A DNA stretch of 64,000 bases from CAWHHZ01 sp963829355 (lineage in GTDB: Bacteria > Acidobacteriota > Thermoanaerobaculia > Gp7-AA8 > JAHWKK01), in the NCBI GenBank assembly GCA_963829355.1, contig CAWHHZ010000004.1, forward strand, positions 1 to 64,000, read 5' to 3'. Position 1 is the stretch's first letter, and each line of letters begins with the position of its first letter. Position numbers and translations under genes: made by a program. This document shows positions 61,157 through 64,000 of this stretch, piece by piece. The notes under the pieces are model-generated. The model was not told the DNA's origin, made no database searches, and saw only the letters and a list, made by a program, of their open reading frames with translations.

Positions 61157-62422
61157 ATGAAGCCAATGCTTTCGAACCGCGGTCTTCATACGCCCGCATC
61201 ACCGATAAGGAATCTGGTTCCTTTCGCGGTGCAGGCGGTCGAGCGCGGCCTGCATGTCTATCACCTCAATATCGGTCAGCCCGACCTGGAAACTCCGCCG
61301 GAGATACGCAGCCGCCTGCATGAGATCGACGATCGATGTCTGGCTTACTCTCCCGCCCAGGGTACGGCTGGATTTCTCATTGCGATGCAGCGGTATTACG
61401 CCTCGCACGGGATCGAGCTCGACATCAACGAGATCCTGACGACCACGGGGGGGAGTGAAGCGATCGTATTCGCATTGACCGCCTGCTGCGATCCGGGCGA
61501 TGACGTCATCGTCGTCGAACCGTTCTACCCGAACTATCGCGGGTTCGCGACAATCGCCGGTGTCGGGATCGTCGCCGTGACCAGCCGCGGACGCGATGGC
61601 TTTCATCTCCCGCCGATCCACGTCTGGGAGCGGGAGCTCACCCCCCGTACGAAGGCCGTGATCCTCTGCAATCCGAACAATCCTACCGGGGCGGTGTATG
61701 ACCGCGAAGAGATCGAGATGGTTGCCGACTTCTGCAGACGACGGGGGTTGTTTCTCATCTCGGACGAGGTCTACAGAGAGTTTGCCTTCGACGGACGCCA
61801 TGCGACCAGCGCGCTCGAGCTCGAAGGGATGGAACAGTACGTGATCGTCGCCGACAGTCTGTCGAAGCGCTACAGCTCCTGCGGTCTCAGGCTCGGGTGC
61901 ATGATCACGCGCAATCCCGATCTGTATGGAGCCGCATATCGGATGGCGCAGGCGCGTCTCGCGCCTCCCGGTATCGCGCAGAGCCTCGCAGTCGGCATCC
62001 AGGACATCGCCGACGACTATGTCGGATCAGTGTGTGAGGAGTATCAGCGCCGGAGAGACTTCCTCTACGAGGCACTCATCGAGATCCCGGGCGTCTTTCT
62101 GAGACGTCCCGAGGGGGCGTTCTACTTCATCGCCCAGCTTCCGATCGATGACGCCGAGGAGTTCTGCAAATGGCTGCTGTCGGAGTACGAGCTCGACGGC
62201 GCGACGTTGATGCTCGCACCCGCCCGCGGCTTCTACGTCAGCAAGCACCTCGGGTGCGACGAAGTCAGAATCGCCTACGTGCTGAACCGTGACGACCTGG
62301 AGAAGGCAGTCGAGATCCTGCGGCATGGCCTGGAGGCGTATCGCGAGGCGAAGGGACTGGAGCTGCCATCCGATCAGCCTCCGGACGATCCCCGTCTCCA
62401 GCGGATCGCGGCTGCCGAATAG
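61157..62422 (+). CDS. Class I/II PLP-dependent aminotransferase
   Basis: 421 residues. PASPIRNLVPFAVQAVERG, HLNIGQPDLETPPEI, TTGGSEAIVFALTACCDPGD, VILCNPNNPTGAVYDREE and ISDEVYREFAF are class I hallmarks; the Schiff-base Lys lies in VADSLSKRYSSCGLRLG, and the phosphate-binding Arg follows (GLRLG). Likely aspartate/tyrosine-type or an amino-acid aminotransferase with broad range. ATG 61166 is an alternative start. Its 3' end overlaps the DUF2784 gene by 49 bases. Confidence 0.92.
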   Translation: MKPMLSNRGLHTPASPIRNLVPFAVQAVERGLHVYHLNIGQPDLETPPEIRSRLHEIDDRCLAYSPAQGTAGFLIAMQRYYASHGIELDINEILTTTGGSEAIVFALTACCDPGDDVIVVEPFYPNYRGFATIAGVGIVAVTSRGRDGFHLPPIHVWERELTPRTKAVILCNPNNPTGAVYDREEIEMVADFCRRRGLFLISDEVYREFAFDGRHATSALELEGMEQYVIVADSLSKRYSSCGLRLGCMITRNPDLYGAAYRMAQARLAPPGIAQSLAVGIQDIADDYVGSVCEEYQRRRDFLYEALIEIPGVFLRRPEGAFYFIAQLPIDDAEEFCKWLLSEYELDGATLMLAPARGFYVSKHLGCDEVRIAYVLNRDDLEKAVEILRHGLEAYREAKGLELPSDQPPDDPRLQRIAAAE

Positions 62423-62751
62423 CCGATCACGTTGATCACGATCACGAGAATCCCCAGCCACACCTGCGTCGATCTCGTGAGCCCCTCGGGATAGAGCCAC
62501 CTGAGCAGATACGTCTCGACGAAGCCGCCGCGATATCCCCCTTCACCCGCGAGTCGCCGGAGGTCATTCTCCAGAGGCGTCAAAGGACAGATCCACCCCT
62601 GAAACTCGATCAGCGCCCCCCATACGGCAGCCGGCACATGAATCCACGCAATCCACCGCCACCGGATCACGAGAAAACTGCCGGCGATCACGAACAGAAC
62701 GAACAGCGCGTGAACGACGACGATCGAATCCGCCAGAAGACTGTAGAGCAT
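62374..62751 (-). CDS. DUF2784 family membrane protein
   Basis: 125 residues from ATG 62751. LADSIVVVHALFVLFVIAGSFLVIRWRW and VPAAVWGALIEFQGWICPLTPLENDLRR are the family signature; FVETYLLRWLYPEGLT and the last helix VWLGILVIVINVIGYSAAA complete four hydrophobic segments. Function unknown. Convergent with the aminotransferase. Confidence 0.9.
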   Translation of the reverse strand: MLYSLLADSIVVVHALFVLFVIAGSFLVIRWRWIAWIHVPAAVWGALIEFQGWICPLTPLENDLRRLAGEGGYRGGFVETYLLRWLYPEGLTRSTQVWLGILVIVINVIGYSAAAIRWRRGSSGG

Positions 62752-62775
62752 TGGTTCAAGTATGACGGATGACGC

Positions 62776-63165
62776 GTGTGGGTCGGGCGTCTCGCCCGAT
62801 CTCAGCCGGCGTCTCGCCGGCTGAGCAGAACACCGAATCCCGATCTCTCGCAACCTGCACGAGGGGCGGGCTCGCTGGCGCTCGCGGGGCGGACTGTCGC
62901 GGGGCGGGGCCCTTGCTTCGCTCGGCCGGTGCATTTACCAAGCTTGATCGTATCCGGTGCGGCCGAGGCTTCTGTCGTTCGGCTTCTGGCTGTTCAGATC
63001 GCGCGAGACCGAACGACAGCATCCACCGCCGACCGCTCTGGATCTCCCGCGATTAGTACCCCGGACGAGCCCACTCGACTCGCTGGCGCTCGCTCAGGGC
63101 AGGCTCCGCGAAGTCCCCGCCCCGCGCCCGCCCGCCTCGCTCGCTCCGCGAGCCCGCCCCTCGTC
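62776..63165. repeat. GC-rich dispersed repeat island
   Basis: The part at 62776-62825 matches the 46194 copy (GTGTGGGTCGGGCGTCTCGC, then GATCTCAGCCGGCGTCTCGC). Next, 62866-62948 resembles 22986-23067. The rest is GC-rich sequence with GCTCGCTGGCGCTCG-type words. No gene is supported between 62752 and 63213. Confidence 0.6.
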
Positions 63166-63213
63166 CGATCTCGATTTCCTTTTTCTTCGTGCACCGTTCA
63201 GAATTCGCGATCA

Positions 63214-64000
63214 ATGTCAGAAAAGATTCAGGCGGTGATCGACCGGATCACGTTTTACAACGAGGAGAGTGGCTTCTCGGTTCTCCAGGCGCGTTCGACG
63301 TCCCGGGATCGAAAGCATGTCACGATCGTGGGATGCCTTCCTCCCGTGTCTCCGGGCGAGCAGGTGGAGGCGGAGGGGGAGTGGAAGAACGATCGCAACT
63401 TCGGCATGCAGTTTCAGGCCGAGAGCATCGCCATTCACGTCCCGACCGGGAAGCGTGCGATCGAGAAGTTTCTCGGCTCGGGTCTCGTCAGAGGGGTCGG
63501 CCCGTCGGTCGCAAAGGCGCTCGTGCAGGAGTTCGGCGAAGAGGTTCTCGAGGTGATCGAGAAATTTCCGCACCGCCTCAAACGCGTCTCCGGAATCGGT
63601 CCGAAGCGCGCCGCGATGATCTCGGAAGGATGGGCCGAGCAGCGGGCGATCCGCGAGCTCGTCATGTTTCTCCACGAGCACGGAATCGGAACGGCGCGCG
63701 CACAGCGGATCTTCAAACGCTACGGCGCGAACGCGATCGGCATCATCCGCAGCAATCCTTATAGGCTGGCCAGCGAGGTCAGGGGGATTGGCTTTCTGAT
63801 CTCCGACAGGATCGCGTTGAGCATGGGTCTCGACAAGGACTCGATCTTCCGCGCGAGAGCGGGGCTGTCACATGTGCTTGCGGAAGCGCAGTCGTCGGGC
63901 CACTGCTGTCTGCCGACCGACGAGCTTCTGAAGACCGGGACGGAGCTGCTCGAGATTCCGGAGGAGAAACTCCTGGCGGCGCTCGAGCTGGAGATCGCCG
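63214..64000 (+). CDS. recD2: RecD2-type ATP-dependent helicase, N-terminal part
   Basis: 262 codons before the window ends; the rest lies beyond. Start ATG 63214. The N-terminal OB-like domain (AVIDRITFYNEESGFSVLQA, VTIVGCLPPVSPGEQVEAEG) and two helix-hairpin-helix segments (GSGLVRGVGPSVAKALVQEFG, RLKRVSGIGPKRAAMISEGW) are typical of RecD2. IGFLISDRIALSMGL is also typical. The ATPase core is not in view. RecD2 is a 5'-3' helicase that acts in repair without RecBC. Confidence 0.92.
   Translation, partial: MSEKIQAVIDRITFYNEESGFSVLQARSTSRDRKHVTIVGCLPPVSPGEQVEAEGEWKNDRNFGMQFQAESIAIHVPTGKRAIEKFLGSGLVRGVGPSVAKALVQEFGEEVLEVIEKFPHRLKRVSGIGPKRAAMISEGWAEQRAIRELVMFLHEHGIGTARAQRIFKRYGANAIGIIRSNPYRLASEVRGIGFLISDRIALSMGLDKDSIFRARAGLSHVLAEAQSSGHCCLPTDELLKTGTELLEIPEEKLLAALELEIA

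Overview
The window is high-GC bacterial chromosome with a Gram-negative envelope: a TonB receptor, beta-barrel proteins, lipid-linked-type glycosyltransferases and multiheme periplasmic cytochromes. Futalosine-type menaquinone genes (MqnA, MqnC), several large Ser/Thr kinases fused to PD40, TPR or PEGA parts, a sortilin/VPS10-like Asp-box protein, two proteins with IPTL-CTERM-like tails and the order rpsF-rpsR-DUF2232-rplI fit an Acidobacteriota-type genome (Thermoanaerobaculia-like is my best guess). That placement is an inference, because no rRNA gene is present. I saw no tRNA, rRNA, CRISPR array or intact insertion sequence.

Layout. 1-5 kb: a VOC protein, an IPTL-CTERM-like exported protein, and an FkbM methyltransferase divergent from a large two-part glycosyltransferase whose halves resemble the eukaryotic N-glycan enzymes ALG1 and ALG11. 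5-8 kb: a divergent MarR/AraC regulator pair and a second sorted surface protein. 8-15.2 kb: a tightly overlapping leftward operon, TonB receptor > NMT1/THI5-type binding protein > ABC ATPase > ABC permease > adenylation-carrier-thioesterase (A-T-TE) enzyme; it joins uptake across both membranes to a one-module assembly-line enzyme. 15.2-19.2 kb: a repeat island, a P450, a GT4 glycosyltransferase and an unusual PIG-L-like protein. 19.2-22.3 kb: a VapBC toxin-antitoxin pair, a small graveyard of gene fragments, a SnoaL-like protein and a Na+/H+ antiporter. 22.4-28.1 kb: a Met/His-rich small protein, a LOG-family protein, the Asp-box protein and a DUF4256 protein.

28.6-37 kb holds signalling genes: a kinase-TolB-TPR protein, a hybrid histidine kinase coupled to a MetOD1-like sensor, an outer-membrane protein and a kinase-PD40 protein. 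37-41 kb is an arsenic-resistance island (arsR-acr3-arsC, and an ArsP-type permease with a small thiol redox protein); both transcription units carry the same operator. 42-46 kb is an electron-transfer cluster: a monoheme cytochrome, an 11-heme/cytochrome-b fusion resembling CbcL, and a 7-heme NapC/NirT protein resembling ImcH. It lies beside mqnA-mqnC, which make the menaquinone such enzymes oxidise. 48.7-51 kb is the ribosomal protein operon. 52-64 kb holds envelope and stress genes, a coupled TPR/hypothetical pair, a polypeptide that reads as FHA-FHA-STAS-zinc ribbon-kinase-PEGA, an aminotransferase, a DUF2784 protein and the start of recD2.

Two cautions. At least six otherwise well-conserved genes are broken by small indels, mostly one base. 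The pattern looks more like consensus errors than biology, so these genes are annotated as composites. Intergenic regions carry at least four families of dispersed or inverted repeats.
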